Assembly (NCBI GenBank): GCA_030145715.1
Contig: JAIXHQ010000026.1
Location: 1 to 41,340, forward strand
Reading direction: 5' to 3'
From: Sphingopyxis sp.
GTDB lineage: Bacteria > Pseudomonadota > Alphaproteobacteria > Sphingomonadales > Sphingomonadaceae
Length of the DNA stretch: 41,340 nt
This document shows, piece by piece, positions 9,391 through 18,945 of this stretch. The notes beneath the pieces are model-generated. The model worked only from the letters and a program-made list of their open reading frames with translations, did no database searches and was not told the DNA's origin. Every line of letters begins with the position of its first letter. Positions within the stretch are counted from its first letter, which is position 1. The translations under genes were made by a program, and so were the position numbers.

Positions 9391-9568
9391 GCGGCGGCGC
9401 CCCACCGCGCAACGTGACAACCCCCCTGCCCCTCGTTACAAACCCTTTCGATGCAGCACGGACTCGCGGCCTATGACGAGCGCCGCTGCAACGACGACAT
9501 GCCGAGGGGTCGCCGGCATGACTTTCGACCGTACCATTGGGGTGCGCGGCTGAGGGGGCGACCATAGC

Positions 9569-11215
9569 ATGAAAAAAGCATCGGATCTGTTCATCGATTG
9601 CCTGGAAGAAGAAGGCGTCGAATATATTTTCGGCGTCCCGGGCGAGGAAAATCTGGATTTCCTCGACAGCCTGTCGCGATCGACGAAGATCAAGCTGATC
9701 CTGACCCGCCACGAACAGGGCGCGGGGTTCATGGCCGCGACCTATGGCCGGCATACGGGAAAGACCGGCGTGTGCCTCGCGACGCTTGGCCCCGGCGCCA
9801 CGAACTTCGTCACCGCCGCCGCTTATGCCCAGCTTGGCGGAATGCCGATGATGATGATTACCGGGCAAAAGCCGATCAAGAAATCAAAACAGGGCCGCTT
9901 CCAGATCCTCGACGTCGTGGCGATGATGGGGCCGATCACCAAATATACGCACCAGATGGCATCCTCGGACAATATTCCCAGCCGGGTGCGCGAAGCGTTC
10001 CGGCTGGCCGAAGAGGAAAAGCCCGGCGCGGTGCATATCGAATTGCCCGAGGATATTGCCGACGAACAGACCGACAGCCTGCCGCTGAAGCGCAGCCACA
10101 GCCGCCGCCCGACCGCCGACGTCAAATCGATCCGCGAGGCGGTGAAGGCGCTGGAGGAGGCGACGTCGCCCGTCCTCGTGATCGGCGCGGGCGCGAACCG
10201 CACGATGACCAGCCGCATGTTGCTGCAATTCATCGAAAAGACCGGCATCCCCTTTCTCACCACCCAGCTTGGCAAGGGCGTGATCGACGAACGCCACCCG
10301 AAATTCCTCGGCTGCGCGGCGCTGTCGGCGGGCGATTTCGTCCATCGCGCGGTCGAGGCGTCGGATTGCATCGTCAATCTGGGCCATGACGTGATCGAAA
10401 AACCGCCCTTTTTCATGAAACAGGGCGGCCCGACGGTCATCCATGTGTCGACCAAGACCGCAGAGGTCGATCCCGTCTATTTCCCCGACATCGAGGTGAT
10501 CGGCGATATTGCCAATGCGGTGTGGCAGATGAAGGAAGACATCGTTCCCAACGGCGGGTGGAAATTCGACCATCTGCTCGCCTATCGCCAGGCAGAGGTC
10601 GATCATACCGCGCCGCTTGCCAGGGACGCGCGTTTTCCGGTCTTTCCGCCGCATCTGGTCCAATCGGTGCGCGACGCGATGCCCGACGACGGGATCATCT
10701 GTCTCGACAATGGCATATACAAGATTTGGTTCGCGCGCGGTTATACCGCCTATAAACCGAACACCGTGCTGCTCGACAATGCGCTCGCCACCATGGGTGC
10801 GGGCCTGCCGTCCGCGATGATGTCGGCGATGCTCTATCCAAAGCGCAAGGTCATGGCGATCTGCGGCGACGGCGGGTTCATGATGAACAGTCAGGAAATG
10901 GAAACCGCGGTCCGCCTTGGTCTCAACCTCACCGTGCTGATCCTCAACGACAACAGCTATGGCATGATCCGCTGGAAACAGGCCAATATGGGCTTTCAGG
11001 ATTGGGGCCTGACCTATGGCAATCCCGATTTCGTCAAATATGCGGAGGCCTATGGCGCGCAGGGGCACCGCGCGACCAGCGCCGCGCATCTCAAGGAACT
11101 GCTCGCGCACACGCGCGACACGCCGGGCGTGCATCTGATCGACTGCCCCATCGATTATTCGGAAAATGACCAGATTTTGAACATCGACATCAAGAAACTG
11201 TCGAAGCAATTATAA
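9569..11215 (+). CDS. Acetolactate-synthase-like ThDP-dependent enzyme
   Basis: A 548-residue thiamine-diphosphate enzyme of the acetolactate synthase large-subunit family. The catalytic Glu lies in TRHEQGAG (residue 49), the middle domain starts near SIREAVKALE, and the ThDP/Mg motif is GDGGFMMNSQEM beginning at 433 and ending in LNDNSYGMI. Enzymes of this type condense two pyruvates to acetolactate or perform related decarboxylations. No ilvN regulatory subunit follows, so a catabolic AlsS-like or other carboligase role is more likely than valine/isoleucine synthesis; this is inference. A GAGGGGG ribosome site precedes the ATG. The 178 bp upstream contains no gene. Confidence 0.88.
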   Translation: MKKASDLFIDCLEEEGVEYIFGVPGEENLDFLDSLSRSTKIKLILTRHEQGAGFMAATYGRHTGKTGVCLATLGPGATNFVTAAAYAQLGGMPMMMITGQKPIKKSKQGRFQILDVVAMMGPITKYTHQMASSDNIPSRVREAFRLAEEEKPGAVHIELPEDIADEQTDSLPLKRSHSRRPTADVKSIREAVKALEEATSPVLVIGAGANRTMTSRMLLQFIEKTGIPFLTTQLGKGVIDERHPKFLGCAALSAGDFVHRAVEASDCIVNLGHDVIEKPPFFMKQGGPTVIHVSTKTAEVDPVYFPDIEVIGDIANAVWQMKEDIVPNGGWKFDHLLAYRQAEVDHTAPLARDARFPVFPPHLVQSVRDAMPDDGIICLDNGIYKIWFARGYTAYKPNTVLLDNALATMGAGLPSAMMSAMLYPKRKVMAICGDGGFMMNSQEMETAVRLGLNLTVLILNDNSYGMIRWKQANMGFQDWGLTYGNPDFVKYAEAYGAQGHRATSAAHLKELLAHTRDTPGVHLIDCPIDYSENDQILNIDIKKLSKQL

Positions 11216-11258
11216 ACCCGGCCTTGGCCGCGATCATGGCTTTTGACCGATAGACCAT

Positions 11259-11274
11259 TCCCCCACGCGGGGGA
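11259..11274 (+). other. Short GC-rich hairpin after the acetolactate-synthase-like gene
   Basis: TCCCCC-ACGC-GGGGGA forms a 6-bp stem with a 4-base loop 44 bp after the stop. It has no U-tract, so it is at best a weak terminator or an RNA-end stabiliser. Confidence 0.25.
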
Positions 11275-11369
11275 TTCCGGGCGCGCGATTTCCGACAGTT
11301 TACGCGCGCCGCCCCTGTCTCGCGGCTTGCCGCAACGGAACGATATAGTGTCCCGGGAATTTGGGGCAT

Positions 11370-13556
11370 ATGGACATACGCGATGGTCAGACGGCCTCGA
11401 CCGCCAGTTCGACGGGTTCCGGTTGGGCCGCCCGCCCGGCGCATTGGGCACGGCGCGCATGGACACCGGCCTGGCTTGAAAAGCGGCCCCGGCCGCTGCG
11501 AATAGCGGTCCGCACGATAGCGATCCTGTTGCTGCTGCTGTTCGCCATCTGGCTGATCCTGTTCATCACCAAGGGCCGGTTTCTGAAAGGCCCCTTCGAA
11601 CGCATCGCGACCGCCCAATTGGAACGTCAGGTCGATGTCGGCGGCGATTTCCAGCTATATTTCGCGCCGTTCAACGTCAAATTCTATGCGGAAGACATCC
11701 GGATCGCGAACCCCGACTGGGCGCGGGAAAAACAGTTTTTCCAGGCGAAAACGGTCGATACGCGGCTGTCCACCCTGCCGCTCATTTTCGGCAGCCGCAT
11801 CCTGCGCTTCGTCAACCTCGACGGCGCGAGGGTCGCGCTCGAATGGGACGCCGGCAACAAGCGTAACAGTTGGACCTTCGGCGATCCGAACCGGCCGCCC
11901 CAGCCGCTGAACATACCGGAAATTCGCCGCGCCGCGCTGACGGGGAGCAGCCTCACCTATCGCGATCCGTTGTTACGGTTGTTCGCGGACATCGAAATCG
12001 ACACGGTCAAGGCGACCGATACGCGGATCGATGACGCGATCCGCTTTTCGGGCCGCGGAACGATGCGCGCGCAACCCTTCACCCTTTCAGGGGGCCTGAC
12101 GTCACCGAACGAGACGATCGCGGGCGGCAGGAATGCGCTGACCCTCCATGCCCGGGGCCTCGGCAACACGCTCGACATATCGGGCACGTTGCCGGGGCCG
12201 ACGCGATTGGAAGGCGCCGATTTGAAGCTGCGGGCACGCGGCGGCAATCTGTCGCGCGTTTTCGACTTCCTTGGCGTCGCCGTTCCCGACACCCGCGCCT
12301 ATCGCCTGACCTCGGCGCTGACCTACGAAGACCAGACATGGAAACTCACGGGGTTGAAGGGCCTGTTTGGCGACAGCGACCTCTCCGGGTCGCTTTCGGT
12401 CGGCCAGCCCAAGGGCCGCATCTACCTCAAGGCCGATCTTGCCACGCGCTCGCTCAACATCATCGATGCCGGCCCGTTCGTCGGCTATGACCCACAGCGG
12501 CTCGACAAGATGGGCACCGGCGGCACGATCCAGACGGTCAGCGGGCGCCCGCGCGTGCTGCCCGATGCGCCGCTGCGTGTCGAAGCACTCAAGCGGTTCG
12601 ACGCCGACGTACGGTATCGCGTCACCAAGGTGCGGGCGGAAAGCTTTCCGATCAGCAACGTCGATCTCACCCTCGCACTCAGCAATGGGTTGATGGAATT
12701 GAAGCCGTTCAATTTCGTCGTCGCGGGCGGCACGGTGAAAAGCGATATTTCGATCGACGCCCGGCCGGCGCGCGTCCGTACCGAATATGACATTCGCCTG
12801 TCGCCGACCCATCTCGGCACCCTGCTCGCGCGTTTCGGGACCGAGAAATCGGGGACGACGGGGACGGTCAGCGGCCGCATACGCATGGTCGGCTTTGGCG
12901 ACAGTGTGCGCCAGTCGCTCGCGACGTCTGACGGTCGCATCGCGTTCATCATGCCGCAGGGCACCTTCTGGACCCGCAACATCCAGCTTGCCGAACTCGA
13001 CATCGGGACGTTCGTTCAAAAGATGTTTCAGGACAAATTGAAAAATCCGGTTCAGATCAACTGCGGCCTGATCGCCTTTACCGTGCGTGGCGGCGTCGCG
13101 GCGGCGGACCCGATCCTGATCGATACGCAGAAAAATGTGATGCTGGGGCGCGGCGGCTTCTCGTTTCGCAGCGAGGCGATCGATATGGCGGTGCGCGCCG
13201 ATGGCAAGACCTTCAGCCTCTTTTCGGGCCAGTCGCCTGTCGGGGTCGGCGGCTATTTCGCGGCGCCGACGATCGACCCGATCAGCAACGAACTGGTCGG
13301 CCGCGCCGGTTCCGGCCTGGGCCTCGGCCTTCTAGCGAGCCCCGTCGCCGCGATCATCCCGTTCATCGATCCGGGCGATGCAAAGGCCGCCCAATGCGGT
13401 CCGGTCCTGGCGGGCGCGACCGCCAAGGCCCAGCGCACCACCAAGGGCAAGCCCCGCGACGATGTCGGCCGCGGGACGACTGCCAAGTCCGAAGATGGCA
13501 AACAAACCACCGAAGGCAGTGAAAAGCAGCGCAAGAAATTCCTGGGCATCTTCTAA
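11370..13556 (+). CDS. AsmA family protein
   Basis: A 728-residue protein of the AsmA/TamB-like lipid-bridge superfamily. One membrane helix (about residues 45-65, IAVRTIAILLLLLFAIWLIL) is followed by a long beta-rich periplasmic region of the AsmA type (RQVDVGGDFQL, repeated short strands) and a C-terminal DUF-like AsmA_2 segment (SGTVSGRIRMVGFG-like). A charged Lys/Thr/Glu-rich tail ends the protein. AsmA-like proteins influence outer-membrane lipid transport and assembly. The ATG at 11370 is preferred, with GGGG just upstream; a TTG three codons earlier is possible. It is followed by a hairpin and converges with the TonB receptor gene. Confidence 0.87.
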   Translation: MDIRDGQTASTASSTGSGWAARPAHWARRAWTPAWLEKRPRPLRIAVRTIAILLLLLFAIWLILFITKGRFLKGPFERIATAQLERQVDVGGDFQLYFAPFNVKFYAEDIRIANPDWAREKQFFQAKTVDTRLSTLPLIFGSRILRFVNLDGARVALEWDAGNKRNSWTFGDPNRPPQPLNIPEIRRAALTGSSLTYRDPLLRLFADIEIDTVKATDTRIDDAIRFSGRGTMRAQPFTLSGGLTSPNETIAGGRNALTLHARGLGNTLDISGTLPGPTRLEGADLKLRARGGNLSRVFDFLGVAVPDTRAYRLTSALTYEDQTWKLTGLKGLFGDSDLSGSLSVGQPKGRIYLKADLATRSLNIIDAGPFVGYDPQRLDKMGTGGTIQTVSGRPRVLPDAPLRVEALKRFDADVRYRVTKVRAESFPISNVDLTLALSNGLMELKPFNFVVAGGTVKSDISIDARPARVRTEYDIRLSPTHLGTLLARFGTEKSGTTGTVSGRIRMVGFGDSVRQSLATSDGRIAFIMPQGTFWTRNIQLAELDIGTFVQKMFQDKLKNPVQINCGLIAFTVRGGVAAADPILIDTQKNVMLGRGGFSFRSEAIDMAVRADGKTFSLFSGQSPVGVGGYFAAPTIDPISNELVGRAGSGLGLGLLASPVAAIIPFIDPGDAKAAQCGPVLAGATAKAQRTTKGKPRDDVGRGTTAKSEDGKQTTEGSEKQRKKFLGIF

Positions 13557-13567
13557 ACGCCGGATGA

Positions 13568-13593
13568 ACAGCCGCCCGCACCCGGGCGGCTGT
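13568..13593. terminator. Bidirectional hairpin between convergent AsmA and TonB-receptor genes
   Basis: A perfect 11-bp stem (ACAGCCGCCCG / CGGGCGGCTGT) with a 4-base CACC loop lies 12 bp after the AsmA stop and 40 bp from the receptor stop. There is no clean U-run on either side, so termination efficiency is uncertain, but the position between convergent genes suits a shared terminator. Confidence 0.55.
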
Positions 13594-13596
13594 CCG

Positions 13597-13636
13597 AAAT
13601 CATCCCGTCCCTAAAAACTAAATCATCCCGTCCCTA
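13597..13636. repeat. Two 17-bp direct repeats spanning the TonB-receptor stop codon
   Basis: The 17-mer AAATCATCCCGTCCCTA occurs at 13597-13613 and 13620-13636 (23-bp period). The second copy includes the receptor's stop codon (CTA = TAG on the minus strand). It looks like a small tandem duplication of the gene's 3' end. Confidence 0.8.
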
Positions 13637-16261
13637 GAAATTTATGCGAGCGCGTAAGCCATAGCTACGAGCATCATTCAAAAACCGAATATTCAGTGAC
13701 GAGCCGACCAGCGCCTTTTGCGAGATTTCCTCGTTGAGGAAATTGCTCGCCCACGCTTCCAGACGGAAATTGTTGATCGTGTAGCCGATCCCGAGATTGA
13801 GCGTCGAATAGCCCTTCTGCAGATCCGGGAAACCCGCGGCCAACGCGTTCTGGCGGGTTCCATCGAGGAAGACGATGTCGTCCTCGTTGAACTGGCTGAG
13901 GTAGTAGGACGAGCGATAGTTGAGCAATGCCTGCCAGTCGAGACGGCCGGGGCCGACATCGAACCATTGCGACAACCGCGCGCTCATGTTCATCTTCGAA
14001 GCAAGCGGAAGGCGATTGCCAACCAGGCTGATGAATGGCGAATTGCCCCCATTGCTATTGTCCTGGGCACGCGCGTCCGCCACGATACCCTGCGTGATCT
14101 GGGTGTCGAGATACGCCGCATTGATGTCGAGCCCGAAATTACCCGGCAGCTTGATCCGCATCTCCGCCTCCGCGCCGTAGATACGCGATGCGCCAATGTT
14201 GCGATTGACCAGCGAATAGCCGTTGCATACCGGCGGCGTCTGGGTGGTGTCGCGATTGATACAGGTCAGGTCCTGAAAAACCTGGCTCGAATAATCATAA
14301 TAGAAACCGGTAACGTTGAAAACCGCGCGTCGTCCGAACAGGTCAAAGCTGTTGCGGCTGCCGATTTCATAGACCAGCAGCTTTTCGGGGCGGAAAGCCT
14401 CAGGGATCTGCGAGCCGTTGAAACTGTCGTTAAAGCCACCCGACTTGTGCCCAGTCGAAACCTTCGCATAGAGCATATTATCGTCGCTCAGGTCATATTC
14501 AATGCCAAGGCGCCAATCGACGAAATTGAATTTCGCGCTGCCGCTCTGCTGACCGGGAATGGTCAGGTTCGCATAGCTGAAGCCGCCGTTGGTATTCGAC
14601 GGGTTGAGTACTGGACAGTTAACAAAGCCGTTGTCGATGTCCGGCCGATCAATGCAGGTGCCGTTCGGATTGGTGCCGTTCGCGATAGCGGCGATCTGTG
14701 TAATCAACGTATCGCGAAGGCCCGGCGTCTTGACGCCTTCGATCAGGAACTGTGCCATACCCTGCGGCGTGGTGATGTTGCTGACATCGAAGTTGGGACG
14801 GTCAAGCAGCGCGGGTCTGAAACCCTCGGTGCCGACGCGGGTCGCGAAACAGCAGTCGTAGTTCTCGCCACCCAGCGTCAGCGCCCAATTGCCGCCGATC
14901 CCATAACGCGACTTTTTCTCGCTCGTATAGCGGATGCCGGCAAGAACGCGCAGACGGTCAGCTACGTCATACGTGCCGTCGGCGTAGAAGGCATAGCTTT
15001 CGCCGTCGACATTGGGCATCGTGAACTCGGTTCCCGAAAAACAGCAATAGCCTCTGTCGGCGAGCGACAGGTAGCCGACTGCCTGATCTTCCTTGAAATA
15101 AAAGGCGCCAAGGTTCCAGCGCAGGCTTTGTTCATCGTCCGCGAACAGGCGGGCCTCATAGACTTGGCTTTTCGACCTGGTCTGCCAGAAATTTCCCGAA
15201 AAATTGTCATATTGGACCGCGGAAAGGTCGCGGCCGGGAAAATCGATGCCATCGCTGGCAGCATTGACCTGATAGAAATCGACCGAGCGATAGCTGCCCG
15301 ACAATTCGGCGCCGACGCCGCCGAAATCATAGTTGATCTTGCCCTGAATCCCCCAGAGTTCATTCTGCATGTCACCCTGAAGGCCGCGATAAATGACGTT
15401 CTTCAGGTTGAGCTTGTCGGGCCGCAGGCCGCTGCCCACGACCGCGCTGAAAATATTGGCACCCGGATAGCCGGTTCCCGTTTCCTTGCCATAGTCGCCG
15501 ACGATCGAGATGCTGAGCCGGTCGCTCGGCTGCCAGAGGAGCGACAGGCGACCAGCGTAATTTTCTTCGAGACCCGCCGGCTTCAATCCCGATGCCGGCG
15601 CTCCCGTCGACACATTTTTGAAGCCATAGTCGCGGTTGATGTAATAGCCCGCCGCGCGCACCGCCAAATTATCGCCAATGGGGATATTGATTGCCCCCTC
15701 GGCACCATAGGACGAGCGGTTGGCGATTTCGGCCTGCGCATAGCCGCTGAACTCGCCCAGCCGCGGCTTGGCGGTAATGATGTTGAGCGTGCCGGCGAGC
15801 GCATTGCGCCCATAAAGTGTGCCCTGCGGCCCCTTGTTCACCTCGACGCGGTCGAGGTCATAGAACATGAGCCCCAGCCCGCGCGGACGCGGAATATAAG
15901 TGCCGTTCAGATGCGGCGCGGCACCCGGATCGCCAAGTTCGGTGTTATTGGCCGAACCGACGCCACGGATGAAAATTTCGACATTGCCTTCCTGGTTGGC
16001 GATGCTGAGGCCGGGGATCGCGACCTGCAACTGGCGAAGCTCGACGATGCCGTCCTGGCGTAGCTGTTCGGCGCCAAGCGCCTGCACAACGCCGGACACA
16101 TCCTGCGAATTTTCCTCGCGACGGTTCGCGGTGACGATGATCTCGTCACTGTCATCGCTCGCCCCGCTGCTTTGCGCGGCATCCTGTGCATAGGCAGGCA
16201 GCGTCGCGGCGGTCGACAGCAGCACCAACAGTGCGGCTCGCGTCATTTTACCCCTATTCAT
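13634..16261 (-). CDS. TonB-dependent outer-membrane receptor (glucan locus)
   Basis: An 875-residue TonB-dependent transporter. The signal peptide ends at about residue 25 (LPAYA|QD), the box-like DEIIVTANRRE is at 39-49, the plug domain follows to about 165 (RVEVNKGPQGTLYGRNALAGTLNII), and the barrel ends in the aromatic-terminated strand LRARINF. In sphingomonads such receptors import oligosaccharides and aromatics, usually without a SusD partner; none is present here. It starts 22 bp after the GH3 stop on the same strand with AAGGGAGA upstream, so it is co-transcribed with the glucosidase and presumably takes up beta-gluco-oligosaccharides. Two vicinal cysteine pairs (GYCCFSG and YDCCFAT) lie in predicted external loops, which is unusual for a barrel. 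Confidence 0.93.
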   Translation of the reverse strand: MNRGKMTRAALLVLLSTAATLPAYAQDAAQSSGASDDSDEIIVTANRREENSQDVSGVVQALGAEQLRQDGIVELRQLQVAIPGLSIANQEGNVEIFIRGVGSANNTELGDPGAAPHLNGTYIPRPRGLGLMFYDLDRVEVNKGPQGTLYGRNALAGTLNIITAKPRLGEFSGYAQAEIANRSSYGAEGAINIPIGDNLAVRAAGYYINRDYGFKNVSTGAPASGLKPAGLEENYAGRLSLLWQPSDRLSISIVGDYGKETGTGYPGANIFSAVVGSGLRPDKLNLKNVIYRGLQGDMQNELWGIQGKINYDFGGVGAELSGSYRSVDFYQVNAASDGIDFPGRDLSAVQYDNFSGNFWQTRSKSQVYEARLFADDEQSLRWNLGAFYFKEDQAVGYLSLADRGYCCFSGTEFTMPNVDGESYAFYADGTYDVADRLRVLAGIRYTSEKKSRYGIGGNWALTLGGENYDCCFATRVGTEGFRPALLDRPNFDVSNITTPQGMAQFLIEGVKTPGLRDTLITQIAAIANGTNPNGTCIDRPDIDNGFVNCPVLNPSNTNGGFSYANLTIPGQQSGSAKFNFVDWRLGIEYDLSDDNMLYAKVSTGHKSGGFNDSFNGSQIPEAFRPEKLLVYEIGSRNSFDLFGRRAVFNVTGFYYDYSSQVFQDLTCINRDTTQTPPVCNGYSLVNRNIGASRIYGAEAEMRIKLPGNFGLDINAAYLDTQITQGIVADARAQDNSNGGNSPFISLVGNRLPLASKMNMSARLSQWFDVGPGRLDWQALLNYRSSYYLSQFNEDDIVFLDGTRQNALAAGFPDLQKGYSTLNLGIGYTINNFRLEAWASNFLNEEISQKALVGSSLNIRFLNDARSYGLRARINF

Positions 16262-16283
16262 GTCATTCTCCCTTAAATCACTC

Positions 16284-18797
16284 TTATTTGCATTGAAGGG
16301 TCGGCCCCGACGGTGAAACGATGCGTGCCGACGAAAGGACCAGATCGAGCGTTCCCGACGTGGCGATGCTGAGCGGGGTTTCGACGCGCGTCATATTGAC
16401 GCCCGCCTTTTCAAAGCAGCGCAGCGGTATCGCGATCCGCGTCCACTTTGCCGTCTTTGCCGCTTCGGCCAGCATCGCGCGCAGGGGAAAACCGCCGACA
16501 CATTGCGCACCACAGCTCATCAGCAGACTCACGTCTGACGATGGCGGCGCGTCAACCTTCAGCTCAAGTTCAAGCGCCAGATCGCCATTCGACTGTCGCG
16601 ACAGGTCTGCGGGCGCATCCTGAACGATCGCGGCGACGGCCGACCCCGCGCCGGTCCAGCGAAGGCGAACCGAATCCTCCTGCGCAACCCGATCAGCGGC
16701 CCGCGCCTCGATAAGTTGGGGACCGGGGTTGGTGGAAAGCGCACCGGGGGCGCCCAGCAACAAACGCCGTCCACTTCCCGGTTTCCCGGCGGCGAAAATG
16801 ACGCCGGGATCGGCGACCGCGACGCTGGCCCGGCTTTCAGGCAAGGCGGCGAGATCACCCTTGTCGGCAAAGGTCAGCCCAAAGCCATAGGGGAAAAGCG
16901 GATCATAATTTGCGTCGCCAACATTTACCGCGGTCTGGTCGCTCGACTTCGGCCAACTATACGGCAGCTTGCCGCGAAAATCGGCCTTTCCGAAAAGCAC
17001 ATCGGCGACGCCGCCACCCTCGGAACCCGGCAGCCACGCCGCGACGAAAGCATCCGACGCATTAAGGAACGGGTTGACCCACATCGCCCGCCCGGAAAGA
17101 AATACCGATACGGTCGGAACGCCCGAAGCCTTGAGCGAGCGCAGCAGCGCCAGATTTTTGGCATCGTCGTAACCGACGTCGGGCCGGTCGCCCTGAAACT
17201 CCGCATAAGGGTCCTCGCCGAATATGACGATCGCCACATCGGGCTTTTTGGCATAGCGCCCGTCTGCCGACAGGACTGCCGATCCGCCCGCGGCCTTGAC
17301 CTCGGCGTCGATGCCTTCCCATATCGATTGCGCGTTCGGGAAATCGCTCCGCTTGGTTCCCGTTCCCTGCCAACTCAGCGTCCAGCCGCCAGTCTGCTTG
17401 GTTAGGTTGTCCGCACCGTCGCCCGCAACCAAAACGGTAGCGCCGGGCTTCAACGGCAACAGCCCGCCGGAGTTTTTGAGAAGGACCAGCGATTCGCGGA
17501 CCGCCTCGCGCGCCAGCGCCCGATGGTCCTTGCCGCCCAGCAATTCGAAGCGCCCACCATAGGGCCGCGACGACGGCTTGCCGGCATCGAACAATTTGGC
17601 GCGGATTTTGACCCGCAGAATCCGACGCACCGCGTCATCAAGCCGCGCGAGAGGCAATGCCCCGTCCTTGGCATGTGCGAGCGTGGTGCGGTAAAGTTCC
17701 TTCCAGCTATCGGGCGCCATATACATGTCGAGTCCGGCGACGGCCGACTGGGCACAATCGGTCGCCGTGCAGCCCGCGACCTGGCCGTGACCATTCCAGT
17801 CGCCGACGAGGAACCCGTCGAAATTCCAGCGTTTCTTCATCACGTCGGTCAACAGCGACCGGCTGCCATGCATTTTGACGCCGTTCCAGCTTGAAAAGCT
17901 GACCATCACCGACTGGACGCCGGCGTCGAGCGCGGGGATATAGGGCGGGCTGAAAAGATCGCGCAGCGACGCTTCGCCCATCTGTACATCGCCCTGATCC
18001 TTGCCGCCCAGCGTGCCGCCATCACCCAGGAAATGCTTGGCCGTGGCGATGATGTGCGGACCGCGGAGCCAGTCCTCATCCCCAATCCTGCCCTGAAGCC
18101 CCTCGATCAGCGGCGCGGCATAGCTTGTCGCAATCTCGGGCGTTTCACCGAACCCCTCGTAAGTGCGACCCCAGCGATCATCGCGCACGACCGCAAGCGT
18201 GGGGGCGAATGTCCAGTCCAGCCCGGTCACCCGCATCTCGATGGCGGTCGCCTCACCGATGCGACGGATGAGATCGGGGTTGCGCGCGGCGCCGAGGCCG
18301 ATGTTGTGCGGAAACAGCGTCGCCCCGACGACATTATTATGTCCGTGAACAGCATCGCTGCCCCAGATCACCGGGATCCGCGGCAGATTGCCGTTGGGCT
18401 TCATCGAAGCCGCATAAAAGGCGTCGGCGGCGGCCAACCAATCCTTTGCCGGTGCATTATAGCGGCCACCCGGATCGGAATTACCGCCATTAAGCACCGA
18501 TCCCAGATGGTAGCGATAGACATCGTCGGGGGTGACGCTGGCGATGTCCGCCTGGATGATCTGGCCGACCTTCTGCTCAAGTGACATCGCCGCGATCAGA
18601 TCGTCGATACGCCGCTCAACCTCCGGATCGGTTGCCACTGTCGCATTGCGCGCGGGCCAGTTGGCGGGATTTGCCTCGGCCCCGGAAACCGAACCGGCAG
18701 CCGCCTGGGTGGCCGCGATCGCGATCGAATGAGCAGAAGCGAGAGCCGCAAGCGACGTGAACCCAAGCGCCACGATGGCAACGCGCGTAAAGTTCAT
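16284..18797 (-). CDS. Secreted GH3 beta-glucosidase / exo-glucanase
   Basis: An 837-residue glycoside hydrolase family 3 enzyme of the ExoP/cellobiase type. It has a signal peptide (to about residue 22-29, AxA sites), an (alpha/beta)8 domain with the substrate pair KH in ATAKHFLGDGG (254-255), and the nucleophile Asp 333 in LVGDWNG. The alpha/beta sandwich domain follows, then a C-terminal carbohydrate-binding-like beta domain (from about 690). Such enzymes release glucose from the non-reducing end of beta-1,3/1,4-oligosaccharides in the periplasm or outside. The start at 18797 has GGGGAGAGG upstream and gives a proper signal peptide; the longer open frame runs through the operators. First gene of the glucosidase-receptor operon; its promoter carries two operator-like sites. 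Confidence 0.93.
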   Translation of the reverse strand: MNFTRVAIVALGFTSLAALASAHSIAIAATQAAAGSVSGAEANPANWPARNATVATDPEVERRIDDLIAAMSLEQKVGQIIQADIASVTPDDVYRYHLGSVLNGGNSDPGGRYNAPAKDWLAAADAFYAASMKPNGNLPRIPVIWGSDAVHGHNNVVGATLFPHNIGLGAARNPDLIRRIGEATAIEMRVTGLDWTFAPTLAVVRDDRWGRTYEGFGETPEIATSYAAPLIEGLQGRIGDEDWLRGPHIIATAKHFLGDGGTLGGKDQGDVQMGEASLRDLFSPPYIPALDAGVQSVMVSFSSWNGVKMHGSRSLLTDVMKKRWNFDGFLVGDWNGHGQVAGCTATDCAQSAVAGLDMYMAPDSWKELYRTTLAHAKDGALPLARLDDAVRRILRVKIRAKLFDAGKPSSRPYGGRFELLGGKDHRALAREAVRESLVLLKNSGGLLPLKPGATVLVAGDGADNLTKQTGGWTLSWQGTGTKRSDFPNAQSIWEGIDAEVKAAGGSAVLSADGRYAKKPDVAIVIFGEDPYAEFQGDRPDVGYDDAKNLALLRSLKASGVPTVSVFLSGRAMWVNPFLNASDAFVAAWLPGSEGGGVADVLFGKADFRGKLPYSWPKSSDQTAVNVGDANYDPLFPYGFGLTFADKGDLAALPESRASVAVADPGVIFAAGKPGSGRRLLLGAPGALSTNPGPQLIEARAADRVAQEDSVRLRWTGAGSAVAAIVQDAPADLSRQSNGDLALELELKVDAPPSSDVSLLMSCGAQCVGGFPLRAMLAEAAKTAKWTRIAIPLRCFEKAGVNMTRVETPLSIATSGTLDLVLSSARIVSPSGPTLQCK

Positions 18798-18815
18798 GAC
18801 CTCTCCCCACTTTAT

Positions 18816-18848
18816 GTCAACGTTTACCGATTCTCGGTCAACGTTTAC
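18816..18848. promoter_or_regulatory. Two identical LacI-type operators, 21 bp apart
   Basis: The 12-mer GTCAACGTTTAC occurs at 18816-18827 and again at 18837-18848. Each is an imperfect palindrome around AACGTT (GTNAACGTTNAC), the central-CG form common for LacI/GalR operators. Their centres are exactly 21 bp apart, two helical turns, so two repressor dimers would sit on one face. They lie 19-51 bp upstream of the GH3 start and about 100 bp upstream of the divergent LacI-family gene, so they can control both. Confidence 0.8.
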
Positions 18849-18945
18849 TGTCATGCATCGACACAAGTCAAGTGAGCGGCTAAGACACGAGAATTGAGCG
18901 GTATCTGGCTGTGTTTGATCGGCCGACTATTGACGGGAGGGGCTA

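Noticed and set aside
13718..16063. 781-codon open frame on plus across the glucan TonB receptor
   Set aside because: It is antisense to a clear receptor gene with signal peptide and plug motifs. Long antisense frames are expected at this GC content; it shows no domain of its own.
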